The notes: generated by a model not told the origin, from the sequence alone. A stretch of DNA of 64,000 nt from Saccharibacillus sacchari DSM 19268 (GCF_000585395.1 NZ_KK073875.1:3819307-3883306), one strand, 5' to 3'. Positions 44,279-53,474 are shown, counted from the stretch's first letter. Made by a program: numbers and translations.

Positions 44279-44309
44279 TTGCGCCGTATACGCGATTCTA
44301 TGATAAAAT
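44279..44309 (+). promoter_or_regulatory. MerR-type spaced promoter of the tandem-MerR gene
   Basis: TTGCGC (44279-44284) and TAAAAT (44304-44309) are 19 bp apart, the long spacing typical of MerR-controlled promoters. It lies in the 178-bp divergent region shared with the UvrA2 gene. Confidence 0.45.
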
Positions 44310-44378
44310 TACCGTAGCGGTTTAAGGTTTGACTTGAAGGTTGATTCAGGATTTTTCGCATCGAGGGAGGAATGCCTG

Positions 44379-45179
44379 ATGACTGCAGAATTTATGTCCG
44401 GGAAAAAGAAATCCGAGTGGACGCCTAAGCAAGCTTCGTTGCTGCTCCAGGTCAGTACGACCACGCTGCGCCGCTACGAGCAATTGGAACTGATCCCGAT
44501 CGTCTCCCGACACGGCGTGAATCGCAGAGTGTACACCCAGGTGCATATGAACGCTTTTGCTGCTTTACGGATACTGGCTCCCGGGTACGGAATCTCGGTG
44601 TCGTATGAAGCCATGCGTCTTATTCGCTCCGGGAAAACAAACGATGCCTTCTGGCTGATTAACGAACAACAGTCTCTGATCCACGAGGAAAAGCAGCGGG
44701 TGATGCAGATGATGCAATTGATCGCGCAGGCCGACTTTTGCCGCTACAACGGACGACATGTGACGGAAAACATGACCATTCGCGATGTTGCGGAAATGGC
44801 AGGCGTCAACACCTCCGCTATCCGTTACTGGGAAAAGGAAGGGCTGATCTCCCCCGCCCGTAATGCGAGAAGCGGTTATCGAGTATTCGGCCCGCGTGAG
44901 CTGCGTCGAATCGTAGTCATTAGCAGCCTGCGCCGAACCGTTTATTTTATCGAAAATATGAGGCGTCTACTGGACGATCTGGACACCCACAATCTCGCAG
45001 CTGTAGAAAAGTCTTTCCGCATCGCGCTCGAAAAACTGGATCAGCAGTTGGCGCTACAATATAAAGGAATCACCGCGATGATGCGGTATGCGGATTCGCT
45101 TCGGGAGGAGAATCAGGATCGATCCCAACGAGACGTCAAGATTCAAAAAAGTCCCCTGCCGGGTAATCCGAATATATAA
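44379..45179 (+). CDS. Regulator with two MerR-type DNA-binding domains
   Basis: The 266-residue protein has two winged-helix MerR modules in tandem. The first runs from ~17-75 (WTPKQASLLLQVSTTTLRRY and RRVYTQVHM) and the second from ~130-190 (MTIRDVAEMAGVNTSAIRYW, then EKEGLISPARNARSGYRVFG). The first is divergent in sequence, lacking the usual effector tail. Canonical MerR proteins carry one such domain and dimerise through a C-terminal coil; here the tail is about 75 residues. ATG 44379 follows GGGAGG by 8 bp. It is divergent from the UvrA2 gene and probably controls it. Confidence 0.85.
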   Translation: MTAEFMSGKKKSEWTPKQASLLLQVSTTTLRRYEQLELIPIVSRHGVNRRVYTQVHMNAFAALRILAPGYGISVSYEAMRLIRSGKTNDAFWLINEQQSLIHEEKQRVMQMMQLIAQADFCRYNGRHVTENMTIRDVAEMAGVNTSAIRYWEKEGLISPARNARSGYRVFGPRELRRIVVISSLRRTVYFIENMRRLLDDLDTHNLAAVEKSFRIALEKLDQQLALQYKGITAMMRYADSLREENQDRSQRDVKIQKSPLPGNPNI

Positions 45180-45202
45180 GCAACTTTAGGAGGGATTTCA
45201 TT

Positions 45203-45445
45203 ATGGCTAACGAAGGCAGACCGGAAGACACCGAAACCATGAGCAGACGCGAGCGCGAAGAAATCGGCCGCCGAGCGAATGAAGGATTCGAACGGGTGGA
45301 ACGCACCGACTATGATCCGCGCAGCGACATCCCGACCGGACCCGCGATCAAGAAACTGTCCGAAGACGAGATCCGCCGCCGCGTCGGCGACGGCAATTTC
45401 GAATCCGCGAAAAACGATGGGCAGAGTGCTTCGATTAATAGCTAA
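45203..45445 (+). CDS. Small hydrophilic protein, unknown function
   Basis: The 80-residue protein is highly charged (runs such as MSRREREEIGRRANEGFERV), with no transmembrane or signal segment, and is likely helical or disordered. It starts 23 bp after the tandem-MerR gene with a strong AGGAGGG 8 bp ahead of the ATG. It is therefore translated and probably cotranscribed with it. It ends at a hairpin terminator. No family is recognised. Confidence 0.65.
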   Translation: MANEGRPEDTETMSRREREEIGRRANEGFERVERTDYDPRSDIPTGPAIKKLSEDEIRRRVGDGNFESAKNDGQSASINS

Positions 45446-45471
45446 AAATAATATCTAAAAGCAAATGAAAA

Positions 45472-45508
45472 AGCCTTCGCCCCAACGGGTCGAAGGCTTT
45501 AAATTTTG
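45472..45508. terminator. Terminator after the small hydrophilic gene
   Basis: AAAGCCTTCG (45472-45481) pairs perfectly with CGAAGGCTTT (45493-45502). It serves both the plus-strand gene and the converging moaA transcript. Confidence 0.85.
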
Positions 45509-45553
45509 AAAAAATCCAACGTAACTAGAAGCCGGAAAACCCTACACCTCCCA

Positions 45554-46570
45554 TTAACCGCCGATGTACGACATGTTGATCTTTTTGCGATTTCGCGCCG
45601 TCTGCTCGGTCCGTTCATCCGAATAACGGTCTGCGCGCGCTTCCCAGACCTCGACGATCGCGGACAGAATCTCCTCGTCGCTTGCGCCTCCGCGCAGAAG
45701 CGCACGAAGATCAAATCCTTTGTAAGCGAACAAACAGGTGTAGAAGATTCCATTGGAAGACAAGCGAGCGCGCGTGCAAGAGGAGCAGAACGATTCCGAT
45801 ACCGACGTAATAAAACCGACCTCCGACTGCGTGCCTTTGTACCGATAACGAGAAGCCACTTCGCCGAAGTAGTCCGGGTCGACGGGCTCCAACTCGTGGA
45901 TTTCCGCCAGGCGCTCATAAATTTCTTTTTTCGTGACAACCCTTTTAAAGCTCCAGCCATTGTCGTTGCCGACGTCCATAAATTCGATAAAACGCAGCGT
46001 TACGCCTTTGTCTTTGAAATAAGCAGCCATCGGAAGAATCTCTGATTCATTTACGCCTTTTTGCACGACCATATTGACCTTGACTTCGAAACCCGTCTCA
46101 ACTGCGTGATCGATTTGCTTTAAAATCAGCGCCGAGTCGACCCCTCGACCGTTTAAACGTCCGAACAGTTCGGAATCGAGTGCATCCAGGCTGACATTCA
46201 ATCGTCTTAGTCCGGCGTCATGAAGGGCTTGGGCATGAGCGCCAAGCATTACGCCGTTGGTAGTCAGGCCCACGTCCTCCACGCCGTCGACCTGCATGAT
46301 GCGCGAAACTAAAGTCGGCATGTCTTTGCGCAGCAAAGGCTCACCGCCGGTTAGACGAATCTTTTTCACGCCAATTGAAGCAAATAATCGCGTAAGACGT
46401 TCAATTTCCTCGAAGGTAAGCAGTTCGCTTTTCGGCATGAACGCAAAGTCGTCGCCGAAGATTTCCTTGGGCATGCAGTAGGAACAACGGAAGTTGCAGC
46501 GATCCGTAACGGAGATGCGCAGATCGCGAATCGGCCTGCGCAACCGGTCTATTGGCGTTTGATGGTTCAT
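45554..46570 (-). CDS. moaA: GTP 3',8-cyclase MoaA
   Basis: The 338-residue radical-SAM enzyme has the N-terminal cluster motif CNFRCSYC (~24-31), the SAM motif LTGGEPLLR (~70), a C-terminal cluster [18 protein letters not shown] (~262-280) and the conserved C-terminal Gly-Gly (YIGG). It rearranges GTP to the cyclic intermediate of molybdopterin. It is the downstream end of a coupled minus-strand operon and lies 21 bp from mobA. Confidence 0.95.
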   Translation of the reverse strand: MNHQTPIDRLRRPIRDLRISVTDRCNFRCSYCMPKEIFGDDFAFMPKSELLTFEEIERLTRLFASIGVKKIRLTGGEPLLRKDMPTLVSRIMQVDGVEDVGLTTNGVMLGAHAQALHDAGLRRLNVSLDALDSELFGRLNGRGVDSALILKQIDHAVETGFEVKVNMVVQKGVNESEILPMAAYFKDKGVTLRFIEFMDVGNDNGWSFKRVVTKKEIYERLAEIHELEPVDPDYFGEVASRYRYKGTQSEVGFITSVSESFCSSCTRARLSSNGIFYTCLFAYKGFDLRALLRGGASDEEILSAIVEVWEARADRYSDERTEQTARNRKKINMSYIGG

Positions 46571-46591
46571 GGTCCTTCCTCCTTTCCCGAT

Positions 46592-47233
46592 TCAGCGCAA
46601 GTCGCTGTTGCCAGGGGTATTATAATTGCGGAATATACCATCGTCGGGATTGATTGCCGCGGATTCAATCCAATGGGTGTTTAACTGTGCCAGCATCTTC
46701 ATCACGCTCAGTTTTCCGGATAAAACGGATTCTTCCAGCAGCTTGGATACATCATACTGCCAGACGCCAAAGAGCGGTATGGCGGCCTCTGTTGCACGAA
46801 CCGCGACTACATCGGCCTTAGGAACGGTTAAAGCCCGTTCTTGAAGCCTCTGCACGTCTGCTGATTGGATCAAAGGCATATCGCAAGCCATCACGATATA
46901 TCGACTATTCGGATATTTTCGCATAGCGGTGCAGATGCCTGCAAGCGGTCCTTGGCCTTCCAGGTGCGGCAGGTCGATGCAGGCTTCAAGCTCCGGCGGG
47001 AATCGGCTCTCCAATTCTCGGTTGGTGACGATCACGAGCGAATCGCAGGTGTCGCGGAGCGCATCCAAGGCCCGTTCATAGAACATTCGACCTTCTGAGC
47101 CGTTCGAGGTCAATCTGGCGAATGCTTTCGGCGAGCCGAATCGACGGGATAAACCGCCTGCGAGCAGAATGCCCACGGTCCGACGTCCAGCGGAATCGGG
47201 CCGATTGGCAGAGGTGCCGCCGGGTTCGATCAT
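46592..47233 (-). CDS. mobA: Molybdenum cofactor guanylyltransferase MobA
   Basis: The 213-residue protein has the nucleotide-binding loop GILLAGGLSRRFGSPKAFAR (~22-41) and the metal-binding MACDMPLIQ (~117). It adds GMP to the molybdenum cofactor, making the dinucleotide form required by NarG. ATG 47233 overlaps the moaD stop as ATGA. The N-terminus carries ~18 extra polar residues. Confidence 0.93.
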   Translation of the reverse strand: MIEPGGTSANRPDSAGRRTVGILLAGGLSRRFGSPKAFARLTSNGSEGRMFYERALDALRDTCDSLVIVTNRELESRFPPELEACIDLPHLEGQGPLAGICTAMRKYPNSRYIVMACDMPLIQSADVQRLQERALTVPKADVVAVRATEAAIPLFGVWQYDVSKLLEESVLSGKLSVMKMLAQLNTHWIESAAINPDDGIFRNYNTPGNSDLR

Positions 47234-47463
47234 CCGCCGCTCACCGGAGGAATCAGCGCCGCCGTATCGCCGGCTTGCAGGATGTCTTCCGCAAGCGCGT
47301 ATTCTTCATTAACCGCAACGCGAACCGCATCCAACGACAGATGCGGATATTGATGACCTACCCACTCCAATAACTCGCTCACGGTATGACCTGCAAGCTC
47401 GGCTTGTTCTTGAGCTTTGCCTGCGGCTTCTCTTAATCCCGCAAAATAAAAGATGGTAATCAT
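47230..47463 (-). CDS. moaD: Molybdopterin synthase small subunit MoaD
   Basis: The 77-residue beta-grasp protein starts MITIFYFAGLREAAGK and ends with the diagnostic PPVSGG, the Gly-Gly that is thiocarboxylated by MoeB. ATG 47463 is preferred over 47526 because the ubiquitin-like fold starts here and the stop of moaE overlaps it as ATGA. It supplies sulfur to precursor Z. Confidence 0.93.
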   Translation of the reverse strand: MITIFYFAGLREAAGKAQEQAELAGHTVSELLEWVGHQYPHLSLDAVRVAVNEEYALAEDILQAGDTAALIPPVSGG

Positions 47464-47903
47464 AACGACTCTCCTTCTTCGGGTTTCTTCCGCTGATCGC
47501 CGATCCATTCCGTGCCGTCTTCCCATATTTCTTTCTTCCAGATCGGGACCAGCTCTTTGATCCGTTCAATCGCATATTCATTGGCTTCATAGGCATCATG
47601 ACGATGCGGAGACGATACCGCGATTACGACCGCAATCTCGCCGATCTTCAACTCGCCGATCCGGTGGGCGATGGCGGTCCGGGTACCCGGCCATTTCTTT
47701 TCGATCTCCATGCCGATCTTGGCCAACATTTTCTCGGCCATCGGGATGTAGGCTTCGTAAGCCAGATACAGCGTTCGAATCCCGCGTGTCCATTCCCGCA
47801 CGTGGCCGGTGAACAGCGTGACCGCTCCCGCTTCCGGACGTAATACATAATCCGCGTAGAGCTGGGGATTAATCGGTTCGGTTACAATCTCATAGGCTTT
47901 CAT
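47460..47903 (-). CDS. moaE: Molybdopterin synthase large subunit MoaE
   Basis: The 147-residue protein has the MoaE core GAVTLFTGHVREWTRG (~27), IAVSSPHRHDAYEANEY (~94) and the catalytic lysines in VPIWKKEIW (~120). It binds MoaD at its C-terminal tail and makes molybdopterin. It overlaps mobB by 14 bp and moaD by 4 bp. Confidence 0.95.
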   Translation of the reverse strand: MKAYEIVTEPINPQLYADYVLRPEAGAVTLFTGHVREWTRGIRTLYLAYEAYIPMAEKMLAKIGMEIEKKWPGTRTAIAHRIGELKIGEIAVVIAVSSPHRHDAYEANEYAIERIKELVPIWKKEIWEDGTEWIGDQRKKPEEGESL

Positions 47904-48516
47904 GATCTGCTCCTTTCAGCCACTTCGTAAACCAGGCCGTGATCTGTTCGGTTTGTTGTCGGGAGAATACCGGAAGTTTCGATCTCCCATCCGCATGTTC
48001 TTGCGTTGCTTTAACTTCAGCCGAAAGTTCTTCATTCACCGTGACGATGACCTCGATGTTAGATAATAATCGAAGGCTTGTCCAGTCTTCAAGGGAGCGA
48101 ACCAATACGATCTTGGGATAACGCTCATCTTTGAATCCTTCGACTAGAATAAGATCCGGACTAGCGTAGGTCTCCGTATATCGAATCAACGTATTCAGAT
48201 CATCAATTCGATCGGATTCTTGCTGTTGCGCGGCTTGCAGTAAGACGATTTCGCCGCCGACCACGATAGAACTGGCTGCTCCTGCTTGAAAAAAGCGCGA
48301 GGCATCTGTAGTCGGCGGCGGAAGGTCCGGTGCTCCGCCATGTCCATGATGCTTGATTGCCGAGGTTCGGAAGCCGAGTTCCAGAGCCGCGAGAATCAGG
48401 TTTTCGGTCAGTGTTGTTTTTCCGCTATTCTTGAAGCCGACAATCTGAAGCTTCTTGGAGTTCTTTTTTGCATGTGCAGAAGAGATATCGCCGTGCCGCC
48501 GCCTGATTTTCCTCAT
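47890..48516 (-). CDS. mobB: Molybdopterin-guanine dinucleotide accessory protein MobB
   Basis: The 208-residue protein has a P-loop IVGFKNSGKTTLTENLI (~25-41), IKHHGHG (~53), and the switch region DLILVEGFKDERYPKIVL (~122). MobB binds GTP and assists MobA. The first ~20 residues are basic and extend beyond the usual start. ATG 48516 overlaps the moeA stop. Confidence 0.92.
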   Translation of the reverse strand: MRKIRRRHGDISSAHAKKNSKKLQIVGFKNSGKTTLTENLILAALELGFRTSAIKHHGHGGAPDLPPPTTDASRFFQAGAASSIVVGGEIVLLQAAQQQESDRIDDLNTLIRYTETYASPDLILVEGFKDERYPKIVLVRSLEDWTSLRLLSNIEVIVTVNEELSAEVKATQEHADGRSKLPVFSRQQTEQITAWFTKWLKGADHESL

Positions 48517-49790
48517 AGTTTCCAGACAGACGAGCCTTCCTCCATGCCGGGAAGAATCACATCCACCGTGTCTCCGGCCTTGAAGCCTCGGCTTCCGCCC
48601 GGCAAAACGATCAAAGCGTTGCCGCGTCCGATCGACGATACCGCATTAGACTTATTGAATCCGGCCGGCCGAACGGTTTGACCATCGTAGACGGCGCGGA
48701 CAAAACGAGTAAACGGGTTCGCTTTTCCGAAATCTTCTCCAAGAACTGCCTGAGTCTGCATCGGGTAGACCCGTTCCGCTCCCATCATGCGCAGCAGCGC
48801 AGGCCGTGCGAATAATTCGAATCCTGTATAACAAGCCGAAGGATTACCGGATAGTCCAAACAAGTAACGTCCATCCCGAACGGCCACCGTTGTCACGCTC
48901 CCCGGACGCATGGCTACCTTGTTGAACAATACGGTTGCTCCCAGTTGTTCGTAAACGGCGGGCAGCAGATCAAAATCGCCGACCGATACGCCCCCTGTCG
49001 TAATCAGACAATCGCATTCCGTCAAAGCTTGTCGAACCGTCTCCATCATATCGTCCAGACGGTCAACCGCAGCTGCATACATCCGGCTTTGAACGCCCAT
49101 CCGACGTAATTGAGCCGCAATCATCGGACCGTTGCTGTTGCGGATCTTGCCGGGTTGAAGCGCGGAGCCCGGTTCCAGCAATTCGGTTCCTGTCGCTAGA
49201 ATGCCCACGACCGGAAGCTTTGCAACCTCGACCTGCTCATAACCGAATGTGGCCAGAAGCGCGATCGTTCCCGGGTGAACCAAGCTGCCCGCCGGCAAGA
49301 CTTCTTCTCCTAAACGCATGTCTTCGCCGCGGAACGAAACGTTCTCTCCTGCTTCGAACGGCTTGCGGATCGTGAACGCGGCACGAACTTCTGCGCCTTC
49401 CGCATCTGCCGATCCGGCAGCTTCCTGCGTCTGCTCCAACATGACTACGGCATCCGCTCCCTGCGGCAGCTGCGCACCGGTCATAATGCGAACGGCTTGA
49501 TGTTTTCCGACTTTTTTGCCGGACACTGCCCCTGCGCCGATATGGTCGACGACTTCGAAACTTACACGGTTCGCGCCCGAGGCGCCTGCGGAATCTTTGG
49601 CGCGGATCGCAAAACCATCGTAGGGCGAACGGTCAAACGAAGGCACGTCATGAGCTGCAATCAAAGGCTTGGCCAAGATGCGTCCGTAGGACTCCTCGAT
49701 CGGAATAAGCTCGCTGCCTACCCTTCCGGCTCCCGCTTGTACGCGTTTTACAGCTTCGCTTACGGAAATGGGGGTTCTCACTTCAACCAT
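48513..49790 (-). CDS. moeA: Molybdopterin molybdenumtransferase MoeA
   Basis: The 425-residue protein has the MoeA signatures DRSPYDGFAIRAKD (~55), TGAQLPQGADAVVMLEQ (~110), KIRNSNGPMIAAQL (~205), TTGGVSVGDFDL (~255) and FGLSGNPSACYTGF (~307). It inserts molybdate into molybdopterin. ATG 49790 follows AAGGAG; the longer frame reading antisense through moaC is rejected. It is the first gene of the moeA-mobB-moaE-moaD-mobA-moaA operon and divergent from moaC. Confidence 0.95.
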   Translation of the reverse strand: MVEVRTPISVSEAVKRVQAGAGRVGSELIPIEESYGRILAKPLIAAHDVPSFDRSPYDGFAIRAKDSAGASGANRVSFEVVDHIGAGAVSGKKVGKHQAVRIMTGAQLPQGADAVVMLEQTQEAAGSADAEGAEVRAAFTIRKPFEAGENVSFRGEDMRLGEEVLPAGSLVHPGTIALLATFGYEQVEVAKLPVVGILATGTELLEPGSALQPGKIRNSNGPMIAAQLRRMGVQSRMYAAAVDRLDDMMETVRQALTECDCLITTGGVSVGDFDLLPAVYEQLGATVLFNKVAMRPGSVTTVAVRDGRYLFGLSGNPSACYTGFELFARPALLRMMGAERVYPMQTQAVLGEDFGKANPFTRFVRAVYDGQTVRPAGFNKSNAVSSIGRGNALIVLPGGSRGFKAGDTVDVILPGMEEGSSVWKL

Positions 49791-49811
49791 TGATGTCTTC
49801 TCCTTTGCTCG

Positions 49812-49820
49812 TGCTATACT
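49812..49820 (+). promoter_or_regulatory. Extended -10 of moaC
   Basis: TGCTATACT contains an extended -10 (TGn then TATACT). It lies in the 63-bp divergent gap between moeA and moaC. No strong -35 is seen, as expected for the extended class. Confidence 0.5.
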
Positions 49821-49853
49821 GGGTTCATCTGAAACGATGAAGGGATGATATTT

Positions 49854-50345
49854 TTGTCTGAATTGACTCATTTTAACGAACAAGGACGCGCTCGCATGGT
49901 AGACGTATCGGAAAAAAACGAGACAGTACGCACCGCGCGCGCCATGACTTCCGTCCGCGTCAATGAAACGATCTATAATCAGATCCAAACCGGCGGCAAT
50001 AAAAAGGGGGATGTGCTTGCCGTGGCCCAGATTGCGGGCGTCATGGCTGCTAAAAATACGGCTCAGATTATTCCGATGTGCCATCCCTTGATGTTGAGCG
50101 GCGTGGATATCGAATTCGAATGGAAAGTCGACGACGCAGAGTCTTACTACGAAGTTTTCCTGTATGCGACGGTCCGCACGAAAGGCCCGACCGGCGTTGA
50201 GATGGAAGCTCTGACTGCCGCGAGCGCTGCCGCGCTGACGATCTACGACATGTGCAAGGCGGCAGGGAAAGACATGGTGATCGGGCCGACGATGTTGCTT
50301 GAGAAAACGGGCGGCAAATCAGGGGATTACGTTAGGGAGCGCTAA
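49854..50345 (+). CDS. moaC: Cyclic pyranopterin monophosphate synthase MoaC
   Basis: The 163-residue protein has [20 protein letters not shown] (~66-85), [20 protein letters not shown] (~113-132) and the C-terminal EKTGGKSG. It works with MoaA to make cyclic pyranopterin. TTG 49854 is taken as start because an AAGGG site lies 9 bp upstream, and an in-frame ATG at 49845 is too close to that site. The last codons form one arm of the terminator. Confidence 0.95.
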   Translation: MSELTHFNEQGRARMVDVSEKNETVRTARAMTSVRVNETIYNQIQTGGNKKGDVLAVAQIAGVMAAKNTAQIIPMCHPLMLSGVDIEFEWKVDDAESYYEVFLYATVRTKGPTGVEMEALTAASAAALTIYDMCKAAGKDMVIGPTMLLEKTGGKSGDYVRER

Positions 50346-50359
50346 GCGCTCCTTTTTTT
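50336..50359 (+). terminator. Terminator with the moaC stop codon in its loop
   Basis: GGAGCGC (50336-50342) pairs with GCGCTCC (50346-50352), and TAA of moaC forms the 3-base loop. A T7 tract follows. Confidence 0.85.
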
Positions 50360-50406
50360 GAGGGTAGAAGGCAAAGCTTAAACCCGTTTAAATTTCCGTT
50401 TTTAAA

Positions 50407-50928
50407 TTATTCTGCTCGATGTTTCGTCAGTTCGTGCAGCATGTGGCGCAGTTCCGGCAGGATGATGCGCTTCATGGCGAGCGTGACGGCGCCTGTTGAG
50501 CCTGGGAGCGCGAATATGACCTTGTCTTTGGCTGTGCCTGCCGTTGCGCGGCTTAGGACGGACCTTGTGCCGATGTCTTCGGCGAAGCTTAAGTAGCGGA
50601 ACAGTTCGCCGAAGCCGTCGAGTTCTTTTTCGAACAGAGGGCGAACGGCTTCGAGGGTGACGTCGCGGATTGCGATTCCGGTGCCGCCGGTTGTGATGAC
50701 AGCGTCGATCTCGTCGCGCAATAACCAACCTGCAATGATGGAGTGAATCGCTTCGGCGTCATCGGCGCATAGTGTATATTCGGCGATTTCGATTCCTGCT
50801 TCGCCCGCCAATTCCAAAATACGTCCGCCGCTTTTATCCGTTTCTTTGGTTCGCGTATCGCTGACTGTTAGCACGGCCAAACGGATTGCAGGTTCATTTG
50901 CCGCCTTATCCGGTATATATTCGCTCAT
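50407..50928 (-). CDS. moaB: Molybdopterin adenylyltransferase MoaB/MogA type
   Basis: The 173-residue protein has RLAVLTVSDTRTKETDKSGG (~16-35), ITTGGTGIAIRDVTLEAV (~78) and FALPGSTGAVTLAMKRI (~138). It adenylates molybdopterin before MoeA acts. ATG 50928 follows GGAGGG by 7 bp. An earlier in-frame start at 50958 is rejected. It is 26 bp downstream of moeB. Confidence 0.92.
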   Translation of the reverse strand: MSEYIPDKAANEPAIRLAVLTVSDTRTKETDKSGGRILELAGEAGIEIAEYTLCADDAEAIHSIIAGWLLRDEIDAVITTGGTGIAIRDVTLEAVRPLFEKELDGFGELFRYLSFAEDIGTRSVLSRATAGTAKDKVIFALPGSTGAVTLAMKRIILPELRHMLHELTKHRAE

Positions 50929-50954
50929 TGTAAGTCCCTCCCCGATCCTCCATG

Positions 50955-51986
50955 TCAACCGAACAATTTCCGATGCAACGTTCGTCCTTCATCAATATTA
51001 CCTGTTCCGTGAATCAGTAATCTACCGTTAATAAACAAAATGAATCGGGCTTCCAGGGCATGGAACTCTACAAAATGCGGCGTGCGCCGAACTTTGCTGC
51101 CTGCTCGGCGGCCGATGCGTTCGGCGTCGTCCAGCGTGATTGGACGATCGGGATCGGGCAAGACCTGCACCGTATCCCTTCCGCAAAGTGAAGCATATGC
51201 GGGTCTGGCGCTGCGGATCAGCGACGGGTATGTCGGAGTCGGACCGCAAGACGGACAATCGGCTTTTCGGATTCGGGATATGCCGGTATCCATCTGGGTT
51301 CCCGTCCATAGGTCGAAGTGATGCACTTTCGTTCGAAGCGCCTGATCGTTTCCGGTGAGCCATTTCATCGCTTCCGCGCATTGAATGGCCGCGGTAGTCT
51401 GCACGGCCGGTGCTATAATCCCTGCTGTATCACAGGTGTCGTTGGCTGCCGGAAGTACGGGAAGCAGGCAGCGGAAGCAAGCCGATCGTCCCGGAACGAA
51501 CGGAAATACCGTGCCTGAGCTGCCCACGCATGCCCCGTAGATCCAGGGGATTTTTGCTTGCAGCGCTGCATCGTTAATGAGCAATCGCGTCTCGAAGTTA
51601 TCGGTTGCGTCCATAATCAAGGAACAGGTGCCGGCAAGGCGGCGGATCAAAGCCGCATCCAGATCGTCGAAATACGTATGCAATCGAATATCCGAACGGA
51701 TCTGAAGCAATCTTTCGCGCGCAGCCTCGACTTTCGGGGTCATTTGCTCGGCATCTTGTTCGGTAAAAAGCTGCTGGCGTTGAAGATTGGACCACTCTAC
51801 GTAATCCCGATCAACCAGATGAAGTTCGGCTACGCCGGCGCGAGTTAACGTCTCGGCAATTGCCGAACCGAGCGCTCCGCAGCCGATCACGGCTACAGAA
51901 GCTTGCTCCAATTCGGATTGCCCAGACTTACCGATCGGACTGAACAAGGTTTGACGGGAATAACGATCGTCTTGAAGAGTGTTCAT
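50955..51986 (-). CDS. moeB: MoeB/ThiF-family adenylyltransferase
   Basis: The 343-residue E1-like protein has the nucleotide site VIGCGALGSAIAETLTRAGV (~33), Arg finger VDRDYVEWSNLQRQQLF (~62), zinc ligands CFRC (~173) and CPSC (~252), and a Cys-rich loop DTCDTAGI (~187). It activates the MoaD C-terminus for sulfur transfer. The last 80 residues contain LCGRDTVQVL, the same extra segment as in Bacillus MoeB/ThiF. It might also serve ThiS, but the moaB neighbour favours the Moco role. Confidence 0.9.
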   Translation of the reverse strand: MNTLQDDRYSRQTLFSPIGKSGQSELEQASVAVIGCGALGSAIAETLTRAGVAELHLVDRDYVEWSNLQRQQLFTEQDAEQMTPKVEAARERLLQIRSDIRLHTYFDDLDAALIRRLAGTCSLIMDATDNFETRLLINDAALQAKIPWIYGACVGSSGTVFPFVPGRSACFRCLLPVLPAANDTCDTAGIIAPAVQTTAAIQCAEAMKWLTGNDQALRTKVHHFDLWTGTQMDTGISRIRKADCPSCGPTPTYPSLIRSARPAYASLCGRDTVQVLPDPDRPITLDDAERIGRRAGSKVRRTPHFVEFHALEARFILFINGRLLIHGTGNIDEGRTLHRKLFG

Positions 51987-52010
51987 CGATTGATGCCTCC
52001 TTGCATGCGA

Positions 52011-52065
52011 AGCCGCCCGGCATTCCCGGACGGCTGTTTGCGTGTAAGCGGGTCGGTGCCCGCTT
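52011..52065. other. Two tandem hairpins between narK and moeB
   Basis: AGCCGCCCGG (52011-52020) pairs with CCGGACGGCT (52026-52035) with one G-U pair. AAGCGGG (52047-52053) pairs with CCCGCTT next to the narK stop. Neither has a T tract on the minus strand, so they may be mRNA-stabilising rather than terminators. Confidence 0.5.
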
Positions 52066-52067
52066 GT

Positions 52068-53273
52068 TTATTTGCGCATCGTTTTGGATTGCGCTTTGGA
52101 AACTTTTTTTCCGCCTACGGCGTCGGCCTGCATTTTATCTTGATAGTATAACCAGAATACGAGCACCATGCTGACCATCGCGACTTGGGAAAGAAGCATG
52201 AATCCGATCGAATATTGCCCTGTCACTCCGTGAATGGCTGCCAACATGATCGGCGGGAAGAACCCGCCCAAGCCGCCCATCATGGAAACGATCCCGTTGG
52301 CGATGCCGGCTTGCTTTTGGAAATAGAACGGTACGAGTTTGAAAATGATGCCGTTGCCCAGGCCCGCGCAGAAAGCAATCGCCAGACAGCCTACCGTATA
52401 GGGACCGAGCGACGGCGAGAACGCCAGCAGAATAGCCGCAACGGTATAAATGGCGAATGTGCCGATCAGCAACAGCAGCGGCTTGAATCGGTCTGCAAGC
52501 CAACCGCCGACCGGACGGAAGAATGTCGCGATCGCGATAAATCCGGCAGTTCGCATCCCGGCATCGACCTTGTCCAGACCGAAGTTCGTTACGAGGAAGT
52601 TCGGCAGGTAGACCGTGAACGCGACGAACGATCCGAATGTGATGAAGTAGAACAGCGAAACCAACCAAAGCTTTTCATTTTTGTAGATCCCTTTGATTTG
52701 CTCGATGATCGGCGTTTTCACTTTGATTTCGCGTCGGTCGCCGAACACAAAGTTCAAGATAATGAAGATGCCCAGCAAAACCAGATACCACTTGATCGCA
52801 GCCTGCCAGCCGATTTGCGTAGCCAAAACGGGAGCTGCGAACGTACTGATTGCCGTACCGATATTGCCCATCCCGTACATGCCGTTGACGAAGCCGTGCT
52901 TTTCGGCCGGATAATACTTGGGCAGCGACGTCACTCCGACAGAGAATACCGCACCTCCGACCCCGAGGAACAATCCGCCAATGATGAGCGCGGTCATGGA
53001 TTGGGCTACGCTGATATAATACACGGGAAACAGCAGAAGCACAAAGCTGATTAAGAAGACGAGACGCGCGCCGATGATGTTGGCATAGTACCCAAGCGGA
53101 ATGCGCAGGATCGAGCCGAGTACGACCGGAATGGCGGTTACGATCGCCAACCGATCCGCCGGAATGGCGATATCTTCTTTGATAAAGGGCATCAGCGACG
53201 AGATGATGACCCAGACCATGAATCCGACGGTGAGATTCAGGGTTTGAAGCGGGAGCTGCATTTTTTTGATCAT
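52068..53273 (-). CDS. narK: Nitrate/nitrite transporter NarK
   Basis: The 401-residue MFS protein has 12 predicted helices and the nitrate-signature segments GGAVFSVGVTSLPKYYP (~105) and GLGNGIIFKLVPFYF (~305). It belongs to the NarK1/NarK2 group that exchanges nitrate and nitrite. It sits among the nar and nre genes on the minus strand and has its own promoter with the NreC-like dyad. A strong terminator precedes it. Confidence 0.93.
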   Translation of the reverse strand: MIKKMQLPLQTLNLTVGFMVWVIISSLMPFIKEDIAIPADRLAIVTAIPVVLGSILRIPLGYYANIIGARLVFLISFVLLLFPVYYISVAQSMTALIIGGLFLGVGGAVFSVGVTSLPKYYPAEKHGFVNGMYGMGNIGTAISTFAAPVLATQIGWQAAIKWYLVLLGIFIILNFVFGDRREIKVKTPIIEQIKGIYKNEKLWLVSLFYFITFGSFVAFTVYLPNFLVTNFGLDKVDAGMRTAGFIAIATFFRPVGGWLADRFKPLLLLIGTFAIYTVAAILLAFSPSLGPYTVGCLAIAFCAGLGNGIIFKLVPFYFQKQAGIANGIVSMMGGLGGFFPPIMLAAIHGVTGQYSIGFMLLSQVAMVSMVLVFWLYYQDKMQADAVGGKKVSKAQSKTMRK

Positions 53274-53359
53274 GTTGCACGCACCTTTTCGACAGTTATT
53301 CGTCCGGTCGGAAAGCGATCCTCTTGAAGACGCCCGCCACCCGCCGATCTACTGTCCTC

Positions 53360-53402
53360 ATTGTAGCGACCCCCTCGCTTAGGGCATATAGGGGAGTCCC
53401 CT
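53360..53402 (-). promoter_or_regulatory. narK promoter and putative NreC operator
   Basis: The minus-strand -10 TACAAT (53365-53360) has no good -35. The perfect palindrome AGGGGAGTCCCCT (53390-53402) is centred 36 bp upstream of the -10 end, about -43 from the start. narG has the same arrangement. Confidence 0.65.
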
Positions 53403-53474
53403 TTCAACGGCAGGGGAAACCCTGAAAAGCCCTTTTCCAAGCAATAACGAAGCTTTTAGGTGCACATAAACGTC

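Noticed and set aside
52185-53054. A 289-codon plus-strand frame opposite narK
   Set aside because: Antisense to a certain membrane transporter gene; composition is a polar mirror of hydrophobic codons.
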